A DNA stretch of 34,158 bases from an uncultured Collinsella sp. Its GTDB lineage: Bacteria; Actinomycetota; Coriobacteriia; Coriobacteriales; Coriobacteriaceae. The notes below the pieces were generated by a model, which was given only the letters and a program-made list of their open reading frames with translations, had not been told where the DNA came from and made no database searches. Positions 7,586-16,105 of this stretch are shown here, piece after piece. The stretch is from positions 1 to 34,158 of the forward strand of contig CABUUJ010000020.1 in NCBI GenBank assembly GCA_902494715.1, in the 5' to 3' direction. The translations under genes were made by a program, and so were the position numbers. How positions within the stretch are numbered: the first letter of the stretch is position 1; every line of letters starts with the position of its first letter.

Positions 7586-8248
7586 ATGTCCGAAAAGAGT
7601 GCCCTGTTCATGGCGCGCACGACGCGCTTCCACGAGTTTGCCCGCAGCTTGACGACCACCCTGGGTGTCGAGGTGAGCCTGGCAACCCCCGATTCGCCGA
7701 CTGCGGCGCACGACTTTGACCTGCTGATTCTCGATTCCGACGGCATCCGCAGCGACCGTATCGATCAGATTGCCAAGTGGCTTGACGATCGTGGCGGCGT
7801 CCCCATGTTGGTGATCGTCGACGACGAGGCGCTCGGTACCTTGCGCCTGCCCAATCACGCGCATGCCGACTTTGTATGCCCCACGGCGACACCCAACGAG
7901 CTCAAGGCTCGTGCGCAGCGCCTGATGGGCGAGGAGGAGACCGTCACCGCCGACGATGTGCTCAACATCGATAACCTCGAGATTAACCTGGCTACCTACC
8001 AGGTGACGCTCGATGATGAGCCCATCGACCTGACGCTGATGGAGTACTCGCTGCTGAGCTTTTTGGCGACGCACCCCAACCGCGCCTACAGCCGCGAGGT
8101 GCTGCTGCACCGCGTGTGGGGCTTTGAGTACTGCGGTGGCACGCGCACCGTCGATGTGCACATTCGACGCATCCGCTCCAAGGTAGGCCCGCAGATCGCG
8201 GCACACATCACCACCGTCCGCGGCGTGGGCTATCTGTTTAAGGACTAG
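7586..8248 (+). CDS. OmpR-type orphan regulator, GlnR-like
   Basis: This 220-residue protein has a degenerate receiver domain (1-110) and an OmpR winged helix (about 125-220; TRTVDVHIRRIRSKVG, TTVRGVGYLF). The receiver keeps an aspartate at residue 50 (LLILD) but lacks the acidic pair at strand 1 (ALFMARTTRF) and the conserved Lys (FVCPTATP replaces the K-P turn). It is therefore unlikely to be a normal phospho-receiver. Streptomyces GlnR has the same traits, including an unphosphorylated Asp50. Position right behind glnA, with no histidine kinase nearby, supports a nitrogen-control role (inference). The start at 7586 has TTGGAGG upstream. The longer frame from 7502 overlaps glnA and lacks a ribosome site. 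Confidence 0.75.
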   Translation: MSEKSALFMARTTRFHEFARSLTTTLGVEVSLATPDSPTAAHDFDLLILDSDGIRSDRIDQIAKWLDDRGGVPMLVIVDDEALGTLRLPNHAHADFVCPTATPNELKARAQRLMGEEETVTADDVLNIDNLEINLATYQVTLDDEPIDLTLMEYSLLSFLATHPNRAYSREVLLHRVWGFEYCGGTRTVDVHIRRIRSKVGPQIAAHITTVRGVGYLFKD

Positions 8249-8252
8249 ATTT

Positions 8253-8289
8253 CCACCACAAAGGGGACAGGCACCTTTGTGGTGGTTTT
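8253..8289 (+). repeat. REP-A palindrome acting as terminator
   Basis: A 12-bp stem CCACCACAAAGG/CCTTTGTGGTGG with loop GGACAGGCA is followed by TTTT, starting 5 bases after the GlnR-like stop. It is copy 1 of five in the window. Stem, loop and T tract make it a good intrinsic terminator. Confidence 0.8.
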
Positions 8290-8401
8290 GCCGTAGGCCG
8301 GGTCCTTTCGGGTCTGCAGCAGAACTTAAGCCTTCCTAAAAGATTGCGTTCTCATACACGTACGCCCGCATATTGGGGTACAACTCAACGTGAACAATGA
8401 T

Positions 8402-8428
8402 GGCCCGCCACATGTTTGGCGGGCCTTT
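8402..8428 (+). terminator. GC-rich hairpin in the htrA upstream region
   Basis: A perfect 8-bp stem GGCCCGCC/GGCGGGCC (8402-8409, 8418-8425) with an 8-nt loop is followed by TTTGGTTATTT, 27 bases before the htrA ATG. It could be a terminator of upstream reading or, if the htrA promoter lies before it, a leader attenuator. The promoter could not be placed. Confidence 0.45.
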
Positions 8429-8454
8429 GGTTATTTGACGAAAGGATCGCAGCC

Positions 8455-9915
8455 ATGAGCGAGAACGATTCCCAGCGTCCCCAGGATGCGGGCAACGCCG
8501 GCGAGACCCAGCAGCAGCCGCGTGTGCAGGTGGAGCCGACGCCTGCCGGCAGTAACATTCCCTACGTGCAGGCCTACGACACGCAGACCGGCAAGCCGCT
8601 GGGTGGCCAGCAGGTCGTGAACAAGCACACGGTGGTCAAGACCAAGACCAAAAAGCTGCCGATCTTTATTACGGCGCTTGCCGGCTGTGCCTGCGGAGCC
8701 CTGCTGGTCATTGCGCTCATTATGAGCGGCACGCTCGATATCGGCGGCGGCAAGAATGCCGTGACGGCGGGTGCTTCGGGTTCGTCGACGCAAAAGATCA
8801 CGATCGACTCCGAGGACACCACGCTGGCCGAGGCCGTTTCTGCCAAGGCCCTGCCCTCCGTGGTTTCCATTACCGCCACTTCGAGCGGCAGCCAGAATGG
8901 CTCGCTTTCGCAGTCTGCCGACGAGTCGGATAACTCAGGCAGCGTCGGTTCGGGCGTGGTGCTCGATACCGAGGGCCATATTCTCACCAACAACCACGTG
9001 GTCGATGGCTATGACCAGTACGTGGTGACCATGGACGACGGCACCACCTACGAGGCCGAGTTCGTGGGCAACGATGCTTCGAGCGACCTAGCTGTCATCA
9101 AGCTCAAGGATGCAGACGCCTCCAAGCTCACGCCGATTGAGATCGGTGATTCCTCCAAGCTCAACGTGGGCGAGTGGGTCATGGCCATCGGTTCGCCGTT
9201 CGGCAACGAACAGTCTGTCTCCACGGGCATCGTCTCGGCGCTCTATCGCTCCACAGCCATGAGCTCTACCAGCGGCAACACCATCTACGCCAACATGATC
9301 CAGACTGATGCCGCCATCAACCCGGGCAACTCCGGCGGCGCGCTCGTCAACGACAACGGCGAGCTGGTGGGTATCAACTCGCTCATCGAGAGCTACTCAG
9401 GCTCCAGCTCGGGCGTGGGCTTTGCTATTCCCGTTAACTACGCCAAGAACATTGCCGACCAGATCATCGACGGCAAGACGCCGGTTCATCCGTACCTGGG
9501 CGCCACGCTTTCGAGCGTCAATGCGCTCAATGCCCGTACCAACAAGCTCAGCACCGATAGCGGCGCCTACGTGGCAAGCGTCGTCGAGGACGGTCCCGCC
9601 GCCAAGGCCGGTATCCAGGAGGGCGATGTCATTACCAAGCTGGGCGACGACGAGATTACGAGCGCCGATGGCCTGATCATCGCGCTGCGCAGCCACGAGG
9701 TGGGCGAGAAGGTCGAGATCACGCTCATGCGTGGCAAGGACGAGAAGAAGGTCACCGTCGAGCTGGGCTCCGACGAGGAGCTGCAGAACCAGCAGCAGGA
9801 CGACAGCGCGACCGATACCGGTAACGGCGGTATTACCGACGAGCAGCTGCGCCAGTATCTGGAGGAGCTGCTGGGCCAGCAGGGCCAGGGTCAAGGTTAC
9901 GGCCAGGGTTTCTAG
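8455..9915 (+). CDS. Membrane-anchored HtrA/DegP-type serine protease
   Basis: This 486-residue protein has a polar cytoplasmic N-terminus (1-66), one membrane segment (about 69-90) and an extracellular trypsin-like domain. The catalytic triad is H181 (LTNNHVV), D211 (SSDLAVIKL) and S293 (NPGNSGGAL). One PDZ domain follows (about 370-455), and the tail is Gln/Gly-rich (QQGQGQGYGQGF). HtrA proteases degrade or refold damaged exported proteins; surface location next to a pilus-bearing envelope fits that role. The start at 8455 follows GAAAGGA; an in-frame upstream ATG (8416) lies in the loop of the leader hairpin. A strong terminator follows at 9942. Confidence 0.93.
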   Translation: MSENDSQRPQDAGNAGETQQQPRVQVEPTPAGSNIPYVQAYDTQTGKPLGGQQVVNKHTVVKTKTKKLPIFITALAGCACGALLVIALIMSGTLDIGGGKNAVTAGASGSSTQKITIDSEDTTLAEAVSAKALPSVVSITATSSGSQNGSLSQSADESDNSGSVGSGVVLDTEGHILTNNHVVDGYDQYVVTMDDGTTYEAEFVGNDASSDLAVIKLKDADASKLTPIEIGDSSKLNVGEWVMAIGSPFGNEQSVSTGIVSALYRSTAMSSTSGNTIYANMIQTDAAINPGNSGGALVNDNGELVGINSLIESYSGSSSGVGFAIPVNYAKNIADQIIDGKTPVHPYLGATLSSVNALNARTNKLSTDSGAYVASVVEDGPAAKAGIQEGDVITKLGDDEITSADGLIIALRSHEVGEKVEITLMRGKDEKKVTVELGSDEELQNQQQDDSATDTGNGGITDEQLRQYLEELLGQQGQGQGYGQGF

Positions 9916-9941
9916 CGAGCCGTTTCGCACACACCAATGCC

Positions 9942-9984
9942 AGAGGGGCTGTTCCGCCAACGCGGGGCAGCCCCTCTTTTCTTA
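9942..9984 (+). terminator. Rho-independent terminator after htrA
   Basis: A perfect 10-bp stem AGAGGGGCTG/CAGCCCCTCT (9942-9951, 9968-9977) with a 16-nt loop overlaps the T tract TTTTCTTA. It lies 26 bases after the htrA stop. Confidence 0.88.
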
Positions 9985-10163
9985 TTGATTCGTTGGGGAC
10001 GGAGGAAAACGGACCATTTCGAAACGGCAAGGGCATGGTTTGATCGCGCGATCCACCCTGGTCTGGCGGCTGCCGATTCGGTGCGGTTCGAAAGGGCTAT
10101 TCGACCCCGTTGCGACCGGTGGTACTCTTGTATCCGTTTGAAATCGAGCGAAGGAGTGCCGCT

Positions 10164-12392
10164 ATGGAGCAATCGAGCCTGTTTGGTGACGGCGTGGACA
10201 TCGATACCGAAACGCCAGCGAGCACGGATACCGCTGCACCGGCCGATGCCCGTGCCCAAGCCGCCGCGCGCGCGGCCGAGCTGCGCCACGAGCTCGATTA
10301 CCACGCCTATCGCTACTACATGCTCGATGCGCCCGAAATCACGGACGCGGCCTTCGACAAAATGCTCGTTGAGCTGCAGGAAATCGAGGCGGCCTATCCC
10401 GACCTGGTGACGCCCGACAGCTATACCCGGCGCGTGGGCGGCTACGTGAGCGAGCAGTTTACGCCGGTCACGCACATGGCCCGCATGTATTCCATGGACG
10501 ATGCCATGGATCTGGACGAGCTCGACGCGTGGCTCCAACGCACCGAGGATGCGCTCGGCGCCGGCAGCGTCACCTATACCTGCGAGCTTAAGATTGACGG
10601 CCTGGGCGTGGCCCTGACCTACCAAAACGGCACCTTCGTACGTGCGGCCACACGTGGCGATGGCACCACAGGCGAGGACGTGTCGCTCAACGTGCGCACC
10701 ATCAAGGATGTGCCCATGCACCTGTCCGAGCCGGCGCTCGCCCACATGGGCGCCGACCGCGAGCGTACCATCGAGGTGCGCGGCGAGGTCTACATGCCTA
10801 AGGGCAGCTTTGTGCGCCTGAACGATGAGGCCGATGTCGAGGGCCGCGATCCCTTCGCCAACCCGCGCAACGCCGCCGCCGGCAGCCTGCGCCAAAAGGA
10901 CCCCAAGGTCACGGCGCGCCGCGATCTTGCCACCTTTATCTATGCCATCGCCGATACCGATCCGCTGCACGTCCACAGCCAGCGCGAGTTTCTCGATTGG
11001 CTGCGCAACGCTGGCTTTAGCGTCAACCCTAACGTTGCCCGTTGCGCCACGCCCGCCGAGGTCCACGAGTTCTGTGCCCAGGCGCTCGAGCACCGCGGTG
11101 ATCTGGATTATGACATCGACGGCGTAGTCGTAAAGGTTGACAGCTTCCAGCAGCAACTCGACCTGGGCTTTACCGCCCGCGCGCCGCGCTGGGCCATTGC
11201 CTTTAAGTTCCCGCCCGAGGAAAAGCAGACCGTCCTGCGCGAAATTCGCATCCAGGTGGGCCGCACCGGTGTGCTCACGCCGGTCGCCGAGTTCGACCCG
11301 GTGACGGTCGCCGGCTCCACCATCGCGCGCGCCACGCTGCACAACATCGACGAGATCCGCCGCAAAAACGTGCGCGAGGGCGACACCATCATCGTGCACA
11401 AGGCGGGCGACGTGATTCCCGAGGTCGTGGGCCCGGTGCTCGATAAGCGCCCGGCCGATTCGGTTGACTGGCACATGCCCGAGGTCTGCCCCGTGTGCGG
11501 CAGCCCCGTGGTCCACGAGGACGGCGAGGTCGCCTACCGCTGCGTCTCCATCGACTGCCCCGCGCAGCTCAAGGAGCGCCTGCTTCACTGGGTGAGCCGC
11601 GGCTGCATGGACGTCGACGGCCTGGGCGATGAGATCGTCGACAAGATGATCGCCGCCGGCCTGATCCACGACGTCGCGGACTTCTACCAGCTCACGGTCG
11701 ACGATATCGCCGGCCTGGACACAGGGCGCACCTATGCCAGCTCCAACAGCAAAAAGGGCGTCAAGAAGGGCGATCCTATTCCGGTGGGCCTCAAGACGGC
11801 CGAAAAGATCATCGCCGAGCTCAACAAGTCCAAGAGCCAGCCGCTCGGTCGCGTGCTGTTTGCCCTGGGCATCCGCCACGTGGGTAAGAGCGTGGGCGAG
11901 GTCATCGCCGAGCGATTCTTGTCGATTGACAAGCTCATCTTGGCGAGCGAAGAGGACATTGCCGAGTGCGAGGGCATCGGTCCCAAGATTGCGGCGAGCG
12001 TCAAGCAGTTCCTGGCTGTGCCCGAGAACCTTGCCGTGCTGGAGCGCCTGCGTCGGGCGGGCCTGTCGCTCGAGGTCGACCTGGGCGCCGCGCACGCGCA
12101 CGCCGCAGCCGACGCTGGCGTGGCGGGCAAGCTCGCCGACGCACAGCCACTCGCGGGCCTGACCTTCGTGCTCACCGGCACGCTCGTCAACCGCACGCGC
12201 GACGAGGCAGGCGCGGCGCTCAAGGTGCTTGGTGCCAAGGTTTCGGGCAGTGTGTCAAAGAAGACGAGCTATCTGGTCGCCGGCCCCAAAGCGGGCTCCA
12301 AGCTCACCAAAGCCGAGCAGCTGGGCGTACCCGTGCTGGATGAGGATGCACTCGAACAGATCTTGGCTACCGGTGAGGTGCCCCAGGCTTAG
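10164..12392 (+). CDS. ligA: NAD-dependent DNA ligase
   Basis: It seals nicks during replication and repair using NAD+. The 742 residues contain the adenylation domain with nucleophile K143 (CELKIDG). An OB fold, a Cys4 zinc finger (C442, C445, C460, C465), helix-hairpin-helix repeats and a C-terminal BRCT domain (about 660-742) follow. It is longer than the usual ~670 residues. An acidic/Ala-rich N-terminal extension of about 35 residues precedes the Ia domain, and a Lys/Ser-rich insert (TGRTYASSNSKKGVKKGD) sits in the HhH region near 515-535. The start at 10164 follows AAGGAG. The gene ends in a terminator shared with the opposing merR gene. Confidence 0.97.
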   Translation: MEQSSLFGDGVDIDTETPASTDTAAPADARAQAAARAAELRHELDYHAYRYYMLDAPEITDAAFDKMLVELQEIEAAYPDLVTPDSYTRRVGGYVSEQFTPVTHMARMYSMDDAMDLDELDAWLQRTEDALGAGSVTYTCELKIDGLGVALTYQNGTFVRAATRGDGTTGEDVSLNVRTIKDVPMHLSEPALAHMGADRERTIEVRGEVYMPKGSFVRLNDEADVEGRDPFANPRNAAAGSLRQKDPKVTARRDLATFIYAIADTDPLHVHSQREFLDWLRNAGFSVNPNVARCATPAEVHEFCAQALEHRGDLDYDIDGVVVKVDSFQQQLDLGFTARAPRWAIAFKFPPEEKQTVLREIRIQVGRTGVLTPVAEFDPVTVAGSTIARATLHNIDEIRRKNVREGDTIIVHKAGDVIPEVVGPVLDKRPADSVDWHMPEVCPVCGSPVVHEDGEVAYRCVSIDCPAQLKERLLHWVSRGCMDVDGLGDEIVDKMIAAGLIHDVADFYQLTVDDIAGLDTGRTYASSNSKKGVKKGDPIPVGLKTAEKIIAELNKSKSQPLGRVLFALGIRHVGKSVGEVIAERFLSIDKLILASEEDIAECEGIGPKIAASVKQFLAVPENLAVLERLRRAGLSLEVDLGAAHAHAAADAGVAGKLADAQPLAGLTFVLTGTLVNRTRDEAGAALKVLGAKVSGSVSKKTSYLVAGPKAGSKLTKAEQLGVPVLDEDALEQILATGEVPQA

Positions 12393-12412
12393 TGCATCGA
12401 TAGCCAAATTGA

Positions 12413-12461
12413 AGAACCGCCCGGAAAGCATGACTGAACTGCCTTCCGGGCGGTTCTTATT
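12413..12461. terminator. Bidirectional terminator between ligA and merR
   Basis: A perfect 14-bp stem (12413-12426 with 12444-12457) carries AGAACCGCCCGGAA/TTCCGGGCGGTTCT. It is followed by TATTT on the plus strand and has A-rich sequence on the other side. It lies 21 bases after the ligA stop and abuts the stop codon of the minus-strand merR gene, so it can serve both. Confidence 0.88.
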
Positions 12462-13305
12462 TGGACGGGGCAACCGGCACCGTGATCTGCGTCACGTAGG
12501 TTGTGGGGTCGTCGCTGATGATGTCATCGATCAGGGCAATCTCGCGTGATGGACCGGCGGGTGTCAGTCCGTGCTCGCGCATATAGCCGAGCAGCTGCTT
12601 ATAGCGCGGGCCCGCTTGCCCGTGCGTGCCGCGAAAGCTAATGGTCAGGCAGCGCGCGGCGGGTCGCGTCTCGACGTCGCCCACGTAATCATCGGTGTCA
12701 TCGAGCAGCAGAAAGACTTCGTCGTAGCCGTCAAAGTCGCCGGCGGCCAGGCGCTCGGCGCTAATCCCAACGCCCAAGTTGCCCAGGAAGACAAAGGTCT
12801 CGTGCTGGCCCTTCTGCAGCTGACGAATCTGCCACTCCAGCGCATAAGCGTCGGTAGGCTTGACGCGTTCGCGCAACACGGCGCAGCGAAGCTCGGGCGC
12901 ATCGATTGTGCAAATGGTATCGAGCTCGGTGTTCAAGGCATCGTGGAGCAGCGCAAGCCGGTTGTCAATCTTGCGTGACACGCGTTCGAGCTCGCGGCGC
13001 TTGCGCTCGATGAGCTCCTGCTGCTGAGCCAGCTGCCGCTGCATGAGGTCCACATCGCGCGTGGTCACAAACTCGCGGATTTGCGCCAACGGCAAGTCGA
13101 GAACACGCAGATGGCTGATGGTATTGAGGGTGGAGAGCTGCCGCGATCCGTAGTAGCGGTACCCGCTCGTCGGATCGATGTGCGCCGGGTCCAGCAAGCC
13201 CATCTGCTCGTAATGACGTAGCGTCCCCACGCTCAGGTTAAACAAGCGCGCAACTTCGCCAATGCGGAGCAGGCCCTCGGTATGTTCGGTTGGCATGTCG
13301 GTCAC
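12457..13305 (-). CDS. MerR family regulator with GyrI-like drug-binding domain
   Basis: This 282-residue protein starts with a MerR winged helix (RIGEVARLFNLSVGTLRHYE, then GYRYYGSRQLSTL). A dimerising coiled coil follows (about 85-120, rich in QQQELIERKRRELERVSRK), then a GyrI/BmrR-type effector domain (about 125-280). Such proteins bind hydrophobic cationic drugs and then twist a promoter into an active form. The GTG at 13305 is chosen because GAAAGGAG lies about 7 bases upstream; the ATG at 13296 is too far from it. It lies 56 bases behind the MATE gene on the same strand, so both are probably one transcript from the dyad promoter at 14751-14781. Confidence 0.88.
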   Translation of the reverse strand: MTDMPTEHTEGLLRIGEVARLFNLSVGTLRHYEQMGLLDPAHIDPTSGYRYYGSRQLSTLNTISHLRVLDLPLAQIREFVTTRDVDLMQRQLAQQQELIERKRRELERVSRKIDNRLALLHDALNTELDTICTIDAPELRCAVLRERVKPTDAYALEWQIRQLQKGQHETFVFLGNLGVGISAERLAAGDFDGYDEVFLLLDDTDDYVGDVETRPAARCLTISFRGTHGQAGPRYKQLLGYMREHGLTPAGPSREIALIDDIISDDPTTYVTQITVPVAPSK

Positions 13306-13361
13306 AGGACCGCTCCTTTCGGTAAAAAGCAGGGGAGGGGCGCTAGGCTCGCGTCGCCTCG

Positions 13362-14708
13362 CTACGCCATCAACCTGTCAAAAGCCCCGCGCCGGTTGAG
13401 CACGGTAAACGCGACAACACAGATGACTGCCGACAAAATCGATCCGCACGGCGAAGCGATGCCCATGGGAAAGAGCGTGTTGGAATAGGCGTTCGACAGC
13501 AGCCACGCGCCCGGCACGCGAATGAGCGCCACGGCCAGCACGTTGTGCGCAAAGCCGATGTAGCTCTTGCCGTATGCAGCGAAAAAGCCGCTAAAGCAAA
13601 TGTGGATGCCGGCAAAAATCGCGTCGAAAATGTAGCTGCGCATATAGCCGGTACCGGCGGCGACCACCGCGGCGTCCTTGGCAAAAAAGCCGATAAACGC
13701 CGGCGCCACCAGCCACATCAGCACCGTGATCAGGCAGCCGTACACCACCGAGATGGTCATGGCGTCCTTGAGCACCTGACGTGCACGATCGCCCTTGCCC
13801 GCGCCGGCATTTTGCGCCGTGAGTGCGCTGACAGTGGCGCCCATGGAACTCGGCACAATGAACAAAAAACTGATCATCTTCTCGACCAGGCCCACGGCGG
13901 CGGCGTCGACGAGCCCTCGGTGGTTGGCGATGACAGTGATAAACATAAACGCCACCTGGATGCAGCCGTCCTGCACGGCCACGGGCACGCCGATCTTAAG
14001 AATGCTGCCGAGCACCTCGGGCTGGGGGCGCAGGTCGCTGCGCTTAACGTGGATGTTCGTGCGGCGGCTCTTAAGCCACACGAGCGCGAGCGCAACGCTG
14101 GCCGTCTGCGCGGTTACCGTGCCGAGCGCCGCGCCCACGGGGCCGAGCCCCATGTGGCCGATGAACAGAAAGTCGAGCGTGATGTTGATGATGCATGCCA
14201 CGCCGATCACGTACATGGGCGAGCGCGAATCTCCCAGCCCGCGAAAGATGGCCGAAAGAATGTTGTACGCGGCGATAAAGGGGATGCCCATAAAGCAGAT
14301 GCGCAGGTAGGCGGCGGTGCCTTCGACTGCCTCGGGCGGCGTGCCAATGAGCGCCACAACCTGCGGGCACAGTGCGAGCAGGACAGCGGCCAGCACCACC
14401 GAGACACCCATAAAGAGCGTGATGGTGTTGCCGATGGCGGTCTCGGCGCGGTCGAAGCGGCGTGAGCCCACGGCGTGGCCGACGATAACCGTCGTTCCCA
14501 TGGCCAGGCCCACGAGCGTCACGGTAATGATATAGAGCGTCTGTGCGCCATTGCCCACGGCGGTGATGCCGGCGGCGCCGCTAAACTGCCCCATCATGTA
14601 CAGGTCGGCCATGCCATAGAGCATCTGCAAAAAGTACGAGAGCATATAGGGCAGGGCAAAGACTGCGATGGTCTTAAGGACATTGCCGCGTGTGAGGTCG
14701 TGTTCCAT
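13362..14708 (-). CDS. MATE family multidrug efflux transporter
   Basis: This 448-residue protein has about 12 membrane segments. Typical MATE features are the N-terminal GNVLKTIAVFALPYMLSYFL helix, MADLYMMGQFSGAAGITAVG in helix 2, and the internal repeat (FRGLGDSRSPMYVIG in the first half, SSMGATVSALTAQNAGAGK in the second). It exports drugs or metabolites in exchange for Na+ or H+. The substrate is not predictable. It is first in a minus-strand operon with the MerR gene. The ribosome site before ATG 14708 is weak (GAAAGTG). Its promoter has MerR geometry, so drug-inducible expression is likely. Confidence 0.9.
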   Translation of the reverse strand: MEHDLTRGNVLKTIAVFALPYMLSYFLQMLYGMADLYMMGQFSGAAGITAVGNGAQTLYIITVTLVGLAMGTTVIVGHAVGSRRFDRAETAIGNTITLFMGVSVVLAAVLLALCPQVVALIGTPPEAVEGTAAYLRICFMGIPFIAAYNILSAIFRGLGDSRSPMYVIGVACIINITLDFLFIGHMGLGPVGAALGTVTAQTASVALALVWLKSRRTNIHVKRSDLRPQPEVLGSILKIGVPVAVQDGCIQVAFMFITVIANHRGLVDAAAVGLVEKMISFLFIVPSSMGATVSALTAQNAGAGKGDRARQVLKDAMTISVVYGCLITVLMWLVAPAFIGFFAKDAAVVAAGTGYMRSYIFDAIFAGIHICFSGFFAAYGKSYIGFAHNVLAVALIRVPGAWLLSNAYSNTLFPMGIASPCGSILSAVICVVAFTVLNRRGAFDRLMA

Positions 14709-14750
14709 GGGCGGGGCACTTTCTGGCTGGGTTTGTTTACGTACCAGTGT

Positions 14751-14781
14751 AGTGAAAACCCTACAACGATTGTAGAGTCAA
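14751..14781 (-). promoter_or_regulatory. MerR-type promoter of the MATE-merR operon
   Basis: On the minus strand, -35 TTGACT (14781-14776) and -10 TTCACT (14756-14751) are separated by exactly 19 bp. The spacer starts with the perfect palindrome CTACAATCGTTGTAG. An over-long 19-bp spacer filled by a dyad is the hallmark of promoters that MerR-family activators untwist. It lies about 43 bases before the MATE start. Confidence 0.75.
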
Positions 14782-14861
14782 GGTTTGTGTCGGCAGTGGG
14801 GCGAAAAAAGTCACGCTCCGAGCACGATGCTTTGACCCCTCTGTGCCCCTCACCTCGCCTC

Positions 14862-14928
14862 AAACCATCTCAACATTCGACGTTTTTTGCCAAAATCGGG
14901 AAAAGCGTCGAATGTTGTGATGGTTTTT
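14862..14928. repeat. REP-B palindrome, copy 1 (subtype I)
   Basis: Arms of about 21 bp (ACCATCTCAACATTCGACG with CGTCGAATGTTGTGATGGT, one mismatch) enclose an A/T-rich middle (TTTTTTGCCAAAATCGGG). It lies in the 319-base gap between the MATE and nuclease genes. The rest of the gap holds the MATE promoter and otherwise nothing identified. Confidence 0.85.
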
Positions 14929-15027
14929 CTGCCACTCGACCGGGCGGAATCGCTTTCTTGCGCGCGAAGGTGTGCGGACCCGTGGGCAGGGGAATAAGGT
15001 TGGTTATCCGACTCCATTGGAGGGCTC

Positions 15028-16065
15028 ATGGACCTGCCGATCGTCCTGTCCCATAAGACTGCCTGGCTGTACCACAACGTGGAGCGTCCGTTTGAGCCGC
15101 TCTCGCGAGCAAGCAGCCTATACGATGAGGACTCGCTTGCTAACGAGGCGGAGCCGACCGCGGGCCTGCCCAAATTGGGACTCGATGCCAAGGGGCTGAG
15201 GGCTTCAACGGCAGTTGGGATCGTTACCGACTATCTGGTCTCACTTGGTATTCCACGAGAAGAGCTCGATCATATCGACACGCTCGTCAACTTCGATTTT
15301 GAGCGCTCGACGCCGGCTGGATTTAGGTGCCACGTGTTTGGGGCGCCGGTACCTCCAGGCCATCTTATCGAGGTGGCAGAGGGCCTTCTGGTGGTTGATG
15401 AGGCCATGTGCTTTGTCCAAGCGGGTTCGTGGATGAGCGAGCCCGAGCAGCTGGAATATGGCTACGAAATCTGCGCCCGATACCATTTGAATCATCTGTC
15501 GACAGGCGATTATGTCGAGATGGGGCAGAGGTACACCGTTGCCGACTTGATTGCCTATTGCAATGAGAACCGATCTCGTCAGGGGGCTATACGCGCGGCC
15601 GCCGTGCTCAAGCGCGTGCACGATGGCGCGCGTTCGCCCATGGAGACGGCCACCGCAATCATGGTCGTAGCAAAACGTTCCCAGGGCGGGCTGGGATACG
15701 CCAAGATCGAGCTCAACCATCGGGTCGATGTTCCCAACGAGTTCAAGTATCTCGCAAAGGCCGGGTATTTCGAGATCGACGTATACGCGCCTGCGAGCGG
15801 TACGGGGATTGAATACAACGGCTCGGACCATCTTGATAAACAGCGCAGCGCGTCGGACGCGGAGCGTATGACCGTGCTGAGCGCGCTGGGCTTTAGGATG
15901 ATCGTCCTCACCGGGACTCAGTTTGCCCACCAGCTGCAATTGCATCGGGCGATGAACGCCATCGCGCTCGCTATGGGCCTCAAGTGCGACCGAAGCGAGG
16001 TGTTCCAGAAACGGCAGAACGACCTGCGAGAATTCGTGATTCGACACTGGGATGGCGGCCTTTAG
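15028..16065 (+). CDS. DUF559/Vsr-like endonuclease-fold protein, function unknown
   Basis: This 345-residue protein has a C-terminal part that resembles the small Vsr/DUF559 nuclease fold. E249 and D251 (FEIDVYAP), E262 (GIEYNGSDH), then SASDAERMTVLSALGFRMIV match the D...(I)E.(D/N)G..H....D..R...L...G pattern (about 245-315). The N-terminal 240 residues include a region on arrival age or onset (GLLVVDEAMCFVQAGS, 125-140) like the host-variable part of AbiEi-type proteins, but I do not recognise them firmly. TGGAGGG lies before the ATG at 15028. It stands alone between two REP-B palindromes (14862 and 16106) and may be part of a mobile or selfish cassette. No methylase or partner toxin is adjacent. 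A DNA-cutting role is inferred, not shown. Confidence 0.6.
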   Translation: MDLPIVLSHKTAWLYHNVERPFEPLSRASSLYDEDSLANEAEPTAGLPKLGLDAKGLRASTAVGIVTDYLVSLGIPREELDHIDTLVNFDFERSTPAGFRCHVFGAPVPPGHLIEVAEGLLVVDEAMCFVQAGSWMSEPEQLEYGYEICARYHLNHLSTGDYVEMGQRYTVADLIAYCNENRSRQGAIRAAAVLKRVHDGARSPMETATAIMVVAKRSQGGLGYAKIELNHRVDVPNEFKYLAKAGYFEIDVYAPASGTGIEYNGSDHLDKQRSASDAERMTVLSALGFRMIVLTGTQFAHQLQLHRAMNAIALAMGLKCDRSEVFQKRQNDLREFVIRHWDGGL

Positions 16066-16105
16066 GGGCGCTTTGGTCCTTCTACGGGGTGCCGTGGGCA
16101 GGCAG

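Noticed and set aside
9912..12101. 729-codon minus-strand open frame opposite ligA
   Set aside because: Shadow of ligA caused by GC-rich codons; no recognisable motif and no ribosome site.
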